Below the pieces are notes generated by a model, which was not told where the DNA came from, made no database searches, and was given only the letters and a program-made list of their open reading frames with translations. This document shows positions 38,451 through 55,756 of a DNA stretch of 64,000 nt, in pieces (the stretch's first letter is position 1; the number at the start of each line of letters is the position of its first letter). This DNA comes from Eledone cirrhosa. Lineage: Eukaryota; Mollusca; Cephalopoda; Octopoda; Eledonidae. Position numbers and translations under genes: made by a program. The stretch covers positions 5,151,957-5,215,956 of the forward strand of contig OZ024742.1 of NCBI GenBank assembly GCA_964016885.1. Reading direction: 5' to 3'.

Positions 38451-38800
38451 CAATTGGGGTTCTCACCAAAGATTTTCAGTTTTTTCTAAGAGATGTGTAA
38501 AAGGAAAATCAAAAAAAGATTAATAGGACACATTAGACATACTCAAAGCAAGGATTGAATTTACAGACAAGGATTGAACTTACAGACAAGGATCTCACTC
38601 AGCTTAGTCGGAAGTACCAGAGATGGTGAGATTCTGTTCTGGTTGTTCAATCCTGGTCTGAGAGTTGAATTGAAGATTGAGATTCAGTCCTGGTCCATGA
38701 GATACATGTAAGGTGTCATGTTAATCTTTTTAAATTTTCTTTCTATAACTCTATGAAAAAGAGAACCCCTATTTATTTAATTATATTTAATTTAATTTTT

Positions 38801-38912
38801 TATTTTAGTTAAATTGTCGAAACTACGGCCAGGTTGAGGAGACAATATAATGTCTATTTTATCTGTCTCCTCCAAATTTAGATCGCCAATGGTTTCGACA
38901 ATTTCACTAAAA
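38801..38912. repeat. Central hairpin (tail-to-tail axis) of the satellite monomer
   Basis: Inverted repeats close on an axis: TTTAGTTAAATTGTCGAAAC faces GTTTCGACAATTTCACTAAA, and inside them GAGGAGACA faces TGTCTCCTC around a short AT-rich loop containing ATATAATGTCTATTTTATC. The same structure recurs in every monomer at the landmark positions of the array and, eroded, at 49325, about 50150 and about 51090. It could extrude as a cruciform or form an RNA hairpin. Confidence 0.85.
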
Positions 38913-39056
38913 TAAAAATTAAATTAAATTAAATTAATTAAATTATATTAGATAAATAGACATTGGGGTTCTCACCAAAGATTTTCAGTTTTTTCTAAGA
39001 GATGTAAAACGAAAATTGAAAAAAGATTAATAGGACACATTAAACATGTCTCAAAG

Positions 39057-39141
39057 CAAGGATTTAACCCCAGTCCTGGATTGAACATACAGACAAGGAC
39101 CTCACCATCTCTGGTACTTCCCATTAAGCCACCAAGACTGC
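39057..39141 (-). repeat. tRNA-like head of the satellite module (- orientation example)
   Basis: On the - strand this reads as a tRNA-derived head: TGGCTTAATGGG (A-box-like, from the complement of 39121-39132) and GTTCAATCC (B-box-like, complement of 39078-39086). It faces the + head at 39539 across a (TA)n tract at 39289-39421. Equivalent minus-strand heads occur in every monomer, for example near 40040, 40860, 41720, 42510, 43330, 44290, 45080, 45890, 46750 and 47620. Confidence 0.6.
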
Positions 39142-39286
39142 TACAAATGTCTACTGACAATTAATATTTATAAACCTACTTTCAAAAAATTAATTTAATT
39201 AATTTTATTTAAAAATAAAATAAAATAAATAGTCATTGGGATTCTGACAAACCTTTTTCAGTTTTTCTTTCTAAGAAATGTCAAAG

Positions 39287-39426
<140 letters not shown>

Positions 39427-39538
39427 GTTTAGAACCTCAATGTCTAATTATTTCGTTTTATTTTTAATTTAATTTTATTTTATTAATTTTATTTTGAAAG
39501 TAGATTTATAAATATTAATTTTCAGTACGTATTTGTGT

Positions 39539-39610
39539 CAGTCTTGGTAGCTTAATGGGAAGTTCTAGAGATGGTGAGATTCTGTTCTGCGTGTTCAATC
39601 CTGGTCTGAG
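39539..39610 (+). repeat. tRNA-like head of the satellite module (+ orientation example)
   Basis: This stretch reads like the head of a tRNA-derived SINE. An A-box-like TAGCTTAATGGG is at 39548-39559 and a B-box-like GTTCAATCC at 39593-39601, about 45 bp downstream, which is tRNA spacing. The same head recurs once per monomer, for example near 40340, 41219, 42012, 42802, 43790, 44583, 45370, 46217 and 47090, with TAGCTTAGTGGG in some copies. It is not a working tRNA gene because no full cloverleaf is evident. Pol III activity is untested. Confidence 0.6.
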
Positions 39611-41030
39611 GGTTGAATTGAGGCCTGAGATTCAATCCTGCTCCATGAGATACATGTAAGGAGTCATGTTAATCTTTTTTTAATTTTCTTTCTATAACTC
39701 TATGAAAAAGAGAACCCCTATTTATTTAATTATATTTAATTTAATTTTTTATTTTAGTTATATTGTTTAAACTACGGCCAGGTTGAGGAGACAATATAAT
39801 GTCTATTTTATCTGTCTCCTCCAAATTTAGATCGCCAGTGGTTTCGACAATTTCACTAAAATAAAAATTAAATTAAATTAGATAAATAGACATTGGGGTT
39901 CTCACCAAAGATTTTCAGTTTTTTCTAAGAGATGTAAAACGAAAATTAAAAAAAGATTAATAGGACACATTAGACATGTCTCAAAGCATTGGATTGAACC
40001 CAAGTCCTGGATTGAACTTACAGACAAGGATCTCACCATCTCTGGTACTTCCCATTAAGCCACCAAGACTGCTATAAAGGTCTACTGAAATTAATATTTA
40101 TAAACTTACTTTCAAAACAATATTAATTTAATTAATTTTATTTTAAAATAAAATAAAATAAATAAACATTGCGGTTCTCACAAAACTTTTTCAGTTTTTT
40201 TTTCTAAGAAATGTCAAAGGAATATATATATATATTTATACATATTAAAGTTTAGAACCCCAATGTCTATTTATTTCGTTTTATTTTGAAAGTAGATTTA
40301 TAAATATTAATTTTCAGCAAGGCTCTGTGTCAATCTCGGTAGCTTAGTGGGAAGTACCAGAGATGGTGAGATTCTGTTCTGGTTGTTCAATCCTGGTCTG
40401 AGAGTTGAATTGAAGATTGAGATTCAGTCCTGGTCCATGAGATACATGTAAGGTGTAATGTTAATTTTTTTTAATTTTCTTTCTATAACTCTATGAAAAA
40501 GAGAACCCCCATTTATTTAATTATATTTAATTTAATTTTTTATTTTAGTTAAATTGTCGAAACTACGGCCAGGTTGAGGAGACAATATAATGTCTATTTT
40601 ATCTGTCTCCTCCAAATTTAGATCGCCAATGGTTTCGACAATTTCACTAAAATAAAAATTAAATTAAATTAAATTAATTATATTATATTAGATAAATAGA
40701 CATTGGGGTTCTCACGAAACATTTTCAGTTTTTTCTAAGAGATGTAAAACGAAAATTAAAAAAAAAGATTAATAGGGCACGTTAGACATGTCTCAAAGCA
40801 AGGATTGAACCCAAGTCCTGGATTTAACTTACAGACAAGGATCTCACCATCTCTGGTACTTCCCATTAAGCCACCAAGACTGCTATAAAGCTCTACTGAA
40901 ATTAATATTTATAAACTTACTTTCAAAACAATATTAATTTAATTAATTTTATTTTAAAATAAAATAAAATAAATAAACATTGCGGTTCTCACAAAACTTT
41001 TTCAGTTTTTTTTTCTAAGAAATGTCAAAG

Positions 41031-41101
<71 letters not shown>

Positions 41102-41454
41102 CATATTAAAGTTTAGAACCCCAATGTCTAATTATTTCGTTTTATTTTTAATTTAATTTTATCTTATTAATTTTATTTTGAAAGTAGATTTATAAATATT
41201 AATTTTCAGTACGTATTTGTGTCAGTCTTGGTAGCTTAATGGGAAATTCTAGAGATGGTGAGATTCTGTTCTGCGTGTTCAATCCTGGTCTGAGGGTTGA
41301 ATTGAGGCCTGAGATTCAATCCTGCTCCATGAGATACATGTAAGGTGTCATGTTAATCTTTTTTGATTTTCTTTCTATAACTCTATGAAAAAGAGAACCC
41401 CTATTTATTTAATTATATTTAATTTAATTTTTTATTTTAGTTATATTGTTTAAA

Positions 41455-46500
<5,046 letters not shown>

Positions 46501-46921
46501 CTCCAAATTTAGATCGCCAATGGTTTCGACAATTTCACTAAAATAAAAATTAAATTAAATTAAATTAATTATATTATATTAGATAAATAGACATTGTGGT
46601 TCTCACGAAATATTTTCAGTTTTTTCTAAGAGATGTAAAACGAAAATTAAAAAAAAAGATTAATAGGGCACGTTAGACATGTCTCAAAGCAAGGATTGAA
46701 CCCAAGTCCTGGATTGAACTTACAGACAAGGATCTCACCATCTCTGGTACTTCCCATTAAGCCACCAAGACTGCTATAAAGGTCTCCTGAAATTAATATT
46801 TATAAACTTACTTTCAAAACAATATTAATTTAATTAATTTTATTTAAAAATAAAATAAAATAAATAAACATTGCGGTTCTCACAAAACATTTTCAGTTTT
46901 TTTTTCTAAGAAATGTCAAAG

Positions 46922-46979
<58 letters not shown>

Positions 46980-47798
46980 GTTTAGAACCCCAATGTCTAA
47001 TTATTTCGTTTTATTTTTAATTTAATTTTATTTTATTAATTTTATTTTGAAAGTAGATTTATAAATATTAATTTTCAGTACGTATTTGTGTCAGTCTTGG
47101 TAGCTTAATGGGAAGTTCTAGAGATGGTGAGATTCTGTTCTGCGTGTTCAATCCTGGTCTGAGGGTTGAATTGAGGCCTGAGATTCAATCCTGCTCCATG
47201 AGATACATGTAAGGTGTCATGTTAATCTTTTTAAATTTTCTTTCTATAACTCTATGAAAAAGAGAACCCCTATTTATTTAATTATATTTAATTTAATTTT
47301 TTATTTTAGTTAAATTGTCGAAACTACGGCTAGGTTGAGGAGACAATATAATGTCTATTTTATCTGTCTCCTCCAAATTTAGATCGCCAATGGTTTCGAC
47401 AATTTCACTAAAATAAAAATTAAATTAAATTAAATTAAATTAATTATATTATATTAGATAAATAGACATTGGGGTTCTCACGAAACATTTTCAGTTTTTT
47501 CTAAGAGATGTAAAACGAAAATTAAAAAAAAAGATTAATAGGGCACGTTAGACATGTCTCAAAGCAAGGATTGAATCCAAGTCCTGGATTGAACTTACAG
47601 ACAAGGATCTCACCATCTCTGGTACTTCCCATTAAGCCACCAAGACTGCTATAAAGGTCTCCTGAAATTAATATTTATAAACCTACTTTCAAAACAAAAT
47701 TAATTTAATTAATTTTATTTAAAAATAAAATAAAAGAAATAGACATTGGGGTTCTCACAAAACTTTTTCAGTTTTTTTTCTAAGAAATGTCAAATGAA

Positions 47799-48288
<490 letters not shown>

Positions 48289-48639
48289 TTTATTTACTCA
48301 CTCCTGGCGCAGCAGATTTGAAAAAAATTCCCGGTATAAGGTTAGCATCTCTTTGTTTATTTTTTATATAAGAATATTGATTGTTCCTTATATTTCATTC
48401 TGTTATTTTGCCCGAGAAAATATTTGTGTGTCATCAAATGTTGTACACACATAGATATTTTTTCAATTTCCAATTGAGTTCTTAGCACGTGGCCTGAATT
48501 CCTTTCAGAGTTCATTGTCACGCGCATGTATTGGGGGTTTTTTTGGCGGTAATTCACTTCCTCATTTTTTGAATCAGTTCGAGCACTTCTTTCAGAACTG
48601 CTGGACTGCAACCTGACAGATACCTCAGGCACAGAAATT
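48289..48639. other. Spacer between the two hammerhead-bearing repeats
   Basis: About 350 bp with no recognisable gene or repeat. Short open frames on both strands (48230-48454 + and 48357-48632 -) overlap each other and have no familiar motif. Confidence 0.5.
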
Positions 48640-48988
48640 GATTATCGCTAAATGCTGATGTTGGTTAGATTATCAATATTAGTATTATTGGGGCACCCAC
48701 TGATGAATTATAGGAGCCCACTTGAATATATATCTATTGATGGTATATAAGCTCCTACATAAATTGGTATAATTTCACCCAAATTGTAGGAATCCTATAA
48801 TGAAACGAGACGTCCGTCTGAGGAAGAGATATATTAGATATGTCTCATTTGAAATAATACACACAATTTTCCACGCAATAATTTTAGTTAGCACCCCGAA
48901 CACATAATTGGGAATATAATCACTTATTTCCTAATGTTTGTTGAGTGAGTTGGAATTTGGCCGGAGTATCGCTAATAAGCTTTCTCCG

Positions 48989-48990
<2 letters not shown>
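48640..48990 (+). repeat. Hammerhead-bearing repeat, copy 2
   Basis: Second copy of the 47933 repeat at a constant offset of 707 bp. It ends at the same CTTTCTCCGATATTATAT and runs into a (TA)n tract at about 48990-49028. Differences include GGTATATAAGC for GTTATACAAGC and CCGTCTGAGG for CTGTCTGGG. Confidence 0.8.
48694..48822 (+). ncRNA. Candidate hammerhead ribozyme with extended stem II, copy 2
   Basis: Same core as at 47993: CTGATGA 48700-48706, ATTATAGGA 48707-48715 pairing with TCCTATAAT 48793-48801, GAA 48802-48804, ACG-AGA-CGT 48805-48813, C at 48814. A T-to-C change directly after the predicted cleavage site makes stem I weaker than in copy 1, so this copy may be less active or inactive. 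Confidence 0.55.
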
Positions 48991-49025
<35 letters not shown>

Positions 49026-49031
<6 letters not shown>

Positions 49032-49254
49032 ATAATAGGAACGATCGACTTTCGTCAAATCGGACCGAGGGAACAATGTTTCCGTTGGTCTTTCCAATTG
49101 CTAATACTATCTATCGGTCGCAACTCCAGGTAGAAGGAGCAACGTGAAATAAAGTGTCTTGCTCAAGGACATAACGCATCGCCTGGTCCAGGAATCGAAC
49201 TCACAATCTTACGATTGCGAATCCAATTCTCTAACCACTCAGCCACACGCCTTC
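49026..49254 (-). mobile_element. tRNA-derived SINE, cephalopod type
   Basis: Read on the - strand the element opens with a tRNA-like head: A box TGGCTGAGTGG (complement of 49235-49245) and B box GAGTTCGATTCC (complement of 49191-49202). The anticodon-loop region reads ATTCGCA, consistent with tRNA(Arg) UCG. A core containing CCTTGAGCAAGACACTTTAT follows, then a 3' end in (ATT)n at 49026-49037. The core and head resemble SINEs abundant in octopus and squid genomes (from memory of the families). It is nearly full length. Insertion next to (TA)n hides any target-site duplication. Confidence 0.85.
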
Positions 49255-49255
49255 A

Positions 49256-51128
<1,873 letters not shown>

Positions 51129-51150
51129 TATATATATATATATAGGAACT

Positions 51151-51243
51151 AGTAAGACCCCGACGGCTGAGCTCAAGCCGTTTCGACGGCTAATTCAGAA
51201 TTAGCCGTCGAAACGGCTTGAGCTCAGCCGTCGGGGTCTTACT
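51151..51243. repeat. Perfect 46-bp-arm palindrome with 1-nt spacer
   Basis: The left arm 51151-51196 (starts AGTAAGACCCCGACGG, ends CGGCTAATTC) is the exact reverse complement of 51198-51243, with a single A at 51197 between them. The arms contain shorter inverted repeats such as GCCGT/ACGGC and GAGCTC. A single-arm relative is at 60752-60797. It lies between (TA)n tracts and is probably the inverted terminus of a repeat family. Confidence 0.95.
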
Positions 51244-51328
51244 GGTTTCTATTACCCACTCTACTACCCTAAGTATTGAGTACTTTGGTGCGTTATGGTC
51301 CACCTGGTTCCTTACCACATTTCCTTCG

Positions 51329-51375
<47 letters not shown>
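51244..51375. other. Repeat-terminus-like sequence and (TA)n tract
   Basis: No gene. It contains GTATTGAGTACTTTGGTG near 51271, which resembles GTATTGAGTACCTT near 60649 and GTATCGAGCACCTTTGGC near 61728, each downstream of an inverted repeat. A (TA)n tract follows at about 51331-51375. Confidence 0.5.
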
Positions 51376-51876
51376 CCAGTGTTCTTGGCTGTGGAGGGCA
51401 GCTCTCCTAGTAGAGTCCTAAAATGGTCCAGCCTTTTCCTATCCTCCGGCCCCGTTCCCTGGATCTGACTCGAACAGCTTCTCTTCTTCCGTGTGATCTC
51501 ATTGATGATCATCCAACTCTCCTTACATTCAGACCTATCAACCGCTCTCTCCACACTTCTGATCTTCTCTATCAGTGCCTCCTCTCTGGCATCAGTATAA
51601 GTGGTACAGAGTTCTTCCCTCATATACCAGTGTTCTTGGCTGTGGAGGGCATCTCCCCTAGTAGAGTCATAAAATGGTCCAGCCTTTTCCTATCCTCTGG
51701 CCCTGACCCTGGATCTGACTCGAACAGCTTCTCTTCCTCCCTGTGATCTCGTTGATGATCATCCAACTCTCCTTACATTCAGACCTATCAACCGCTCTCT
51801 CCACACTTCTGATCTTCTCTATCAGTGCCTCCTCTCTGGCGTCAGTATAAGTGGTACAGAGTTCTTCCCTCATCAC
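51373..51876. repeat. 252-bp tandem duplication inside the RTE fragment
   Basis: ATACCAGTGTTCTTGGCTG begins at 51373 and again at 51625, and both copies continue together through AGTATAAGTGGTACAGAG. The period of 252 bp is 84 codons, so the duplication itself is in frame; small indels near 51460 and 51710 then shift the two copies relative to each other. Confidence 0.9.
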
Positions 51877-52400
51877 CTCCACATTCTCCTTCCTCTCCTC
51901 CATAGGATCAGCATAGAATTGGTCCTTGGCAGCTTTCATTGTTCTCTGGCTGCAGACACTGTTGGGTCTGCAGAGCTGACATGCTTCCTCTTGTTCTTTC
52001 TCCTCGGCAGCAGGGTCTCACTTGCTTCCACCACTGCATTGGTGAAATATCCGTACCTCTTCTTCACAATCTCCATACATAGCACTGAACCTGCTGCTCA
52101 CTTCTACTGTGAACCTCTCCTGTAGCTTATCTTCCTTGAAAGCTCACCAGTCATAGATTGCTCTCCGGGGCTATGCCTTGCTCTTTCTTAAGCTCAGCCG
52201 GACCTCACTCATAACAAGCCACTGCCCCAGTGTACTGAAATAGTGGTATGGTTCTGTGTTCAGAACACTATTCTGCCACTTTTTCCTCACCAGAATGAAA
52301 TCAATCTGGGACTTGGACAGGTGCATATCTGAGATATAGGTCCACATCTTCCCCGGATTCATCCTAAACCTTAGGTTGGTTGCTATCAAGTTAGCCTGCA
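51376..52400 (-). pseudogene. RTE-type LINE fragment (endonuclease C-terminus and linker), broken
   Basis: On the - strand, 52171-52389 encodes SQIDFILVRKKWQNSVLN followed by EPYHYFSTLG, then VMSEVRLSLR. This is the end of an RTE/BovB-like apurinic endonuclease domain (often annotated as craniofacial development protein 2-like); the SDH catalytic motif expected after STLG is altered here to a GQW stretch. Downstream, 51667-51939 and 51376-51623 encode the linker (EELCTTYTDAREEALIEK, then SVERAVDRSECKESWMIINE) that normally precedes the reverse transcriptase. The linker is present twice because of a 252-bp tandem duplication. Frames change between segments, the endonuclease N-terminus and the whole reverse transcriptase are missing, and the fragment ends in (TA)n. 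It is a dead relic. Confidence 0.85.
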
Positions 52401-52566
52401 GCAGGCTGTCTCTCAGTACTCTTCCATTTCGGTTGGTGTTGTTAGGGAATTACCAGCGAATTACCAAAAGTATAAACAATTATTTGTTTCTAAGTTGTTC
52501 AATAAAGAAATATATCTATCTATCTACCTACATATCTATCTGCAAAAACGTCTGGATCTTGCCACA
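52401..52566 (+). other. LINE-tail-like stretch with AATAAA and ATCT microsatellite
   Basis: No gene. It contains TTCAATAAAGAAATAT at about 52499 followed by (ATCT)n-like repeats to about 52550, an arrangement like the 3' end of a LINE in + orientation. The Tx1-like LINE begins directly after it. Confidence 0.5.
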
Positions 52567-55500
52567 CAGATAGTTCACTTGGACCCAGGGGGTCGACTGG
52601 TGGTGTTGGACCTTGGCAGTGGTGAAGGTGGAGCCTTTAGGCTGGTAGCCGCATATGCCCATTTGGGGACAGAGCGGCCCGACTTTTTCCAGCGTCTGGA
52701 GTCTTTTCTAGGGACGTCCCGTTCCCTGCTTTTAGTGGGGTCTGGAATGGTATCCTGGATGCACGTTGGGACTATGCAGGGGCATGTCCCGATAGAGAGG
52801 GGTGCAACAGCCTCAGGGGTTACTCGGCCGATTTGACCTGGCCGATAGATTTCGACTAAATTTTCCGACGGTGCCAACCTGGTCTTGGTCAAATCGCAGC
52901 GGATCATCTAGGTCGTACCTAGATAGATTTTTAGTTAGAAATAAGAACAGGGACTTTTTAAGTTGTCCAGAAATGCTCATGGTTGGCTATTCAGACCACA
53001 AGTTGGTGACCTGCATGATCAACCTTGATAGAACGCATAGACAGGGCTCCGGTTACTGGAAGCTCAACTTGTCCTTGCCGGCATGTAGAGCTTACAGGGA
53101 TCGGATTAGTACGTTAGTTAAGGAACGGTTGACTGGAGCGATCGTCAACAGCAGGTGGTGGGTATCTCTAAAGAGAGAGATTAGAGTAGTCTCGATAGAA
53201 TTTAGTAAGGTTCTAGCTGCGGATAGGAATAGGAAGGAAAGGGAGCTAATAGATAGAGTAGAAGAGGCAATTAGAAGCGGCGACGTGGCCAGAGTGCTAG
53301 CGTCGAGAACGGCTTTGAGCCAGTTTTTCGACGCGAAGCACGAAGGCTGCGTTGTCCGAAGTAAAATACGTGCTATAGGGAACGAGGGGACCAAAACTGT
53401 TAGCTGGGCCCGCGTGACAGAGGCCAAGAGTGGAACTAAATCCACTATCCGGTCTTTGCGAGACCAGGATGGACGGGCGATCCTTGAGCCTAAGCAGATG
53501 TGTGAGGCCTTTCAAAGGCACTTTGCCCGACTGTTCGGGAGGGGCGGGGAGCCGGTTGGGAATGTGGACTTCGGTCCATACCTCGACGGCCTGCCGCGTA
53601 TCTCGGACAGGGAGGCGAAGTCCTGCGAGGAGCTGATTTCGGCCGCTGAGATAGAGGACGTGCTGAGCCAATGCGGCAAACGCAATTCCCCGGGTCTCGA
53701 TGGTCTTCCATACGAATTATATCTAGCTATGCCGGACTTGTTCCCCGATCTCCTCGAAGCGGTCTACTGCAACTGGCAACAGAACGGGAGAATTCCCTGT
53801 ACTGTGACCAAGGGCGTAGTCACGCTAGTGAGGAAGGACGAGAACAAGGGGGACCAAATAAGTAACTTCAGGCCCATAACTCTGCTAAATACAGAGTTAC
53901 AGATTTTGGCCAAGGTGCTAGCAAAGAGGTTGGCGCTTGTCGTGGGCAACCTGGTGGGAGATGCGCAGACATGTGCTATCCCGTCCAGGTCCATCCATGA
54001 CAACTTCCACCTCATGCGATACGTCATAGAGAGGGTTGGGAACGAACCCGGCTTTGGTGGGGCTCTGATCAACTTGGATCAATCTAAGGCGTTCGATAGG
54101 GTCGACCATGGTTACCTGGATGCGGTGCTAGCGGCGGCAGGCTTCGGACCCGTTTTCAGGGACTGGATAACTGCTATGCACAGTAGCCGCATCTGCTCTA
54201 GGGTCAAGGTGAACGGCTACCTCTCGGAGCCGTTCAAAATCGCGCGGTCCATCCGACAAGGGTGCCCTCTCTCCTCCCTTCTGTATGTGTTGACTCTCGA
54301 GTCACTACTGCGGAAATTGGAGTTGTTGCAGGGCATCCCTTTGGAACCGGGATTGCGGAAAGCGGTGTCGGCCTACGCCGATGACGTGACAGTAATGGTG
54401 TCGACGGCCTCCGAAATCGGGGCGGTCGGCACCTTACTGGAGGAGTACGAAAGGTTCACATGGGCTAAGCTGAACCGGGACAAGTCGATCGGTTTGCAAC
54501 TCGGCACGTGGAGGGGCAGACCGATGCCCTCCGATGGCGTCGTCGGACGCTGGACGGAGGGCCCGGTGAAGTTGCTCGGGGTCTGGTTCGGACCGGACCT
54601 CCAGGTGGAGAAGAACTGGGCGGAGGTTACGAACAGGGTGTTTGCACTGACCCAGAAGTGGGCCAGTTGCAAACTATCCCTGAAAGGTCGGGCGGAGGTG
54701 GCGGACACCTGTATAGCGTCCGTCATCTACTACCGCCTGACCGTAGTGCCCTGCCCAAGGGAAACCCTCGCCAAGATGGAGCGCGCGCTCTTCCAATTCC
54801 TTTGGAAGAGGCGGGCTCCCTTGGTGAGGAGATCCATCTGCTGTCAACACCCTTCGAAAGGAGGGCTGGGGATGCCGTGGCTAATGATGCGTAAACACGC
54901 ATTAAGGCTACGGCACCTCTACGTATTCCTCACCGGTCAACCGGTGTGGGCCTCGTTTGTGAGACGAACCTTTCCCAGACTCGTCTTACTCCCCGAGCTG
55001 CAATCCTGGGTCAAGCAAAGACCGAGAAAACTGGGCGCCTGGCACACTGAGTGTGTTCAGGCGCTCACCGCCCTCTAGCAGGCGGATCCGGTTATCAGTG
55101 GAAACTCCACCGCAACATTCTATAGAGGGCTGGTACGCAGCAGGTGCGACGACGCCCTCGGAGAAACCCTAGACATGGAGGAGGACGAACTGGCCAGCCT
55201 GTTCGGTAGGACATTCAGCCCGGGACCTATGGACAACTTCCAGAAGTCCCTGGCCTGGCAGTGCTACCGAGGGGCTCTACCCGTTCGAGAAAAGCTCTAC
55301 AGACACGGGCGCCCGGGTAGGGACCCCGCCAAAAAGATCTGTCCCAGATGCGTGTGCGACGAGGAAACCGTTGCACACGCATTAGTACACTGCTCGGGCG
55401 TAGCCGATCTGTGGGGCTATGTCGAACAACTGCTGTCAAGGGTGGGACCGATCCGGTTGACCACCGAGTCTATTGTAATGATCAAGCCGCCTCCCCCCTT

Positions 55501-55756
55501 CAAAGATGAAGGAGAGGCGGTGTTTCTGTGCGTAATAGCCATGGTGAAAGAAGTTGTATGGTGGATGCGTCTGAAAGGACTGAGGTCAGGCAACTTTCTC
55601 TCTGGCCAACAACTGGTCCGTTTCTTCCGATATCATTTCGGAAGAAGGATCAGGATGGAGAGAGAGGTGCTCCACCCCAGTCGTTTTTATGAAAGGTGGG
55701 TGAAAGTGGCGAGAATGGCCCGTGTGAATGGGCCTTCTCTTTACATAAGCCTGTAG
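52567..55756 (+). pseudogene. LINE ORF2 (endonuclease / reverse transcriptase), inactivated
   Basis: The protein would nick DNA and reverse-transcribe its own RNA. 52567-52738 encodes the middle of the endonuclease (HLDPGGRLVVLDLGSG). The frame then shifts near 52740 (segment WNGILDARWDYAG) and again near 52822. After that the long frame to 55078 carries YSDHKLVT (end of the endonuclease) and the reverse transcriptase. Counting residues from 52802, the motifs are NFRPITLLN 355-363, LDQSKAFDRVD 425-435, RQGCPLS 485-491 and YADD 525-528, so the catalytic aspartates are all present. A TAG at 55076-55078 interrupts, but the same frame resumes at once and runs to 55756, including a zinc knuckle C-x2-C-x8-H-x3-H-C starting at 55340. 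Similarity to the Tx1 branch of the L1 group is by eye. Its lesions are two frameshifts, one nonsense codon and a missing 5' end. Confidence 0.88.

Larger units (their letters stand above)
1..38452. repeat. Giant 18-bp minisatellite array (about 2,100 units)
   Basis: The whole interval is head-to-tail copies of an 18-bp unit, CCACTACCAGACACTACA on the + strand, with a common G-free variant in which CCAGAC becomes CCACAC, and others with ACAACAC, AACAGAC or AGAGAGT. The canonical unit has 8 C, 7 A, 2 T and 1 G, so the + strand is almost G-free and the - strand is G/T-rich. The unit length is divisible by three, so translation gives endless PLPDTT on + or VVSGSG on -. Frame breaks are rare indels shared between distant copies, which shows they spread by duplication. 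The array is open at the left edge and stops abruptly at 38452 against a different satellite. I see no transposon, SINE or unique sequence inside it. I treat it as non-coding satellite DNA; a secreted Thr/Pro-rich repeat protein is formally possible but nothing supports it. Confidence 0.97.

Noticed and set aside
1..38452. CRISPR-like array or telomeric repeat
   Set aside because: There are no unique spacers between repeats, the unit is 18 bp and not a TTAGGG-type repeat, and the context is eukaryotic.
1..38452. Silk-, suckerin- or reflectin-like structural protein
   Set aside because: The VVSGSG repeat is superficially similar to structural-protein repeats, but it lacks their motifs, any start region or introns, and is better explained as satellite DNA.
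388..38500. Dozens of long open reading frames (VVSGSG or PLPDTT repeats) on both strands
   Set aside because: They follow automatically from an 18-bp tandem repeat, overlap on opposite strands, start at arbitrary Met codons and even run across the satellite junction at 38452. No signal peptide, unique domain or flanking gene structure was seen.
38801..38912. Hammerhead in the satellite hairpin because of CGAAAC
   Set aside because: No CTGANGA motif or suitable stems; GAAAC alone is uninformative.
39539..39610. True tRNA gene
   Set aside because: Only A-box and B-box resemblance is present; acceptor and anticodon stems do not pair convincingly. It repeats with each satellite monomer.
49190..49254. 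Functional tRNA-Arg gene on the - strand
   Set aside because: The head is followed by a SINE core and an (ATT)n tail, the stems are imperfect, and the arrangement is that of a SINE.
51151..51243. Complete hammerhead ribozyme in the palindrome
   Set aside because: The GAA, stem III and GUC half is there, but no CTGANGA lies upstream in either arm, so I do not call it a ribozyme.
53092..54894. Several shorter frames on both strands inside the LINE
   Set aside because: They are shadows of the GC-rich ORF2 frame, which alone carries the reverse transcriptase motifs.
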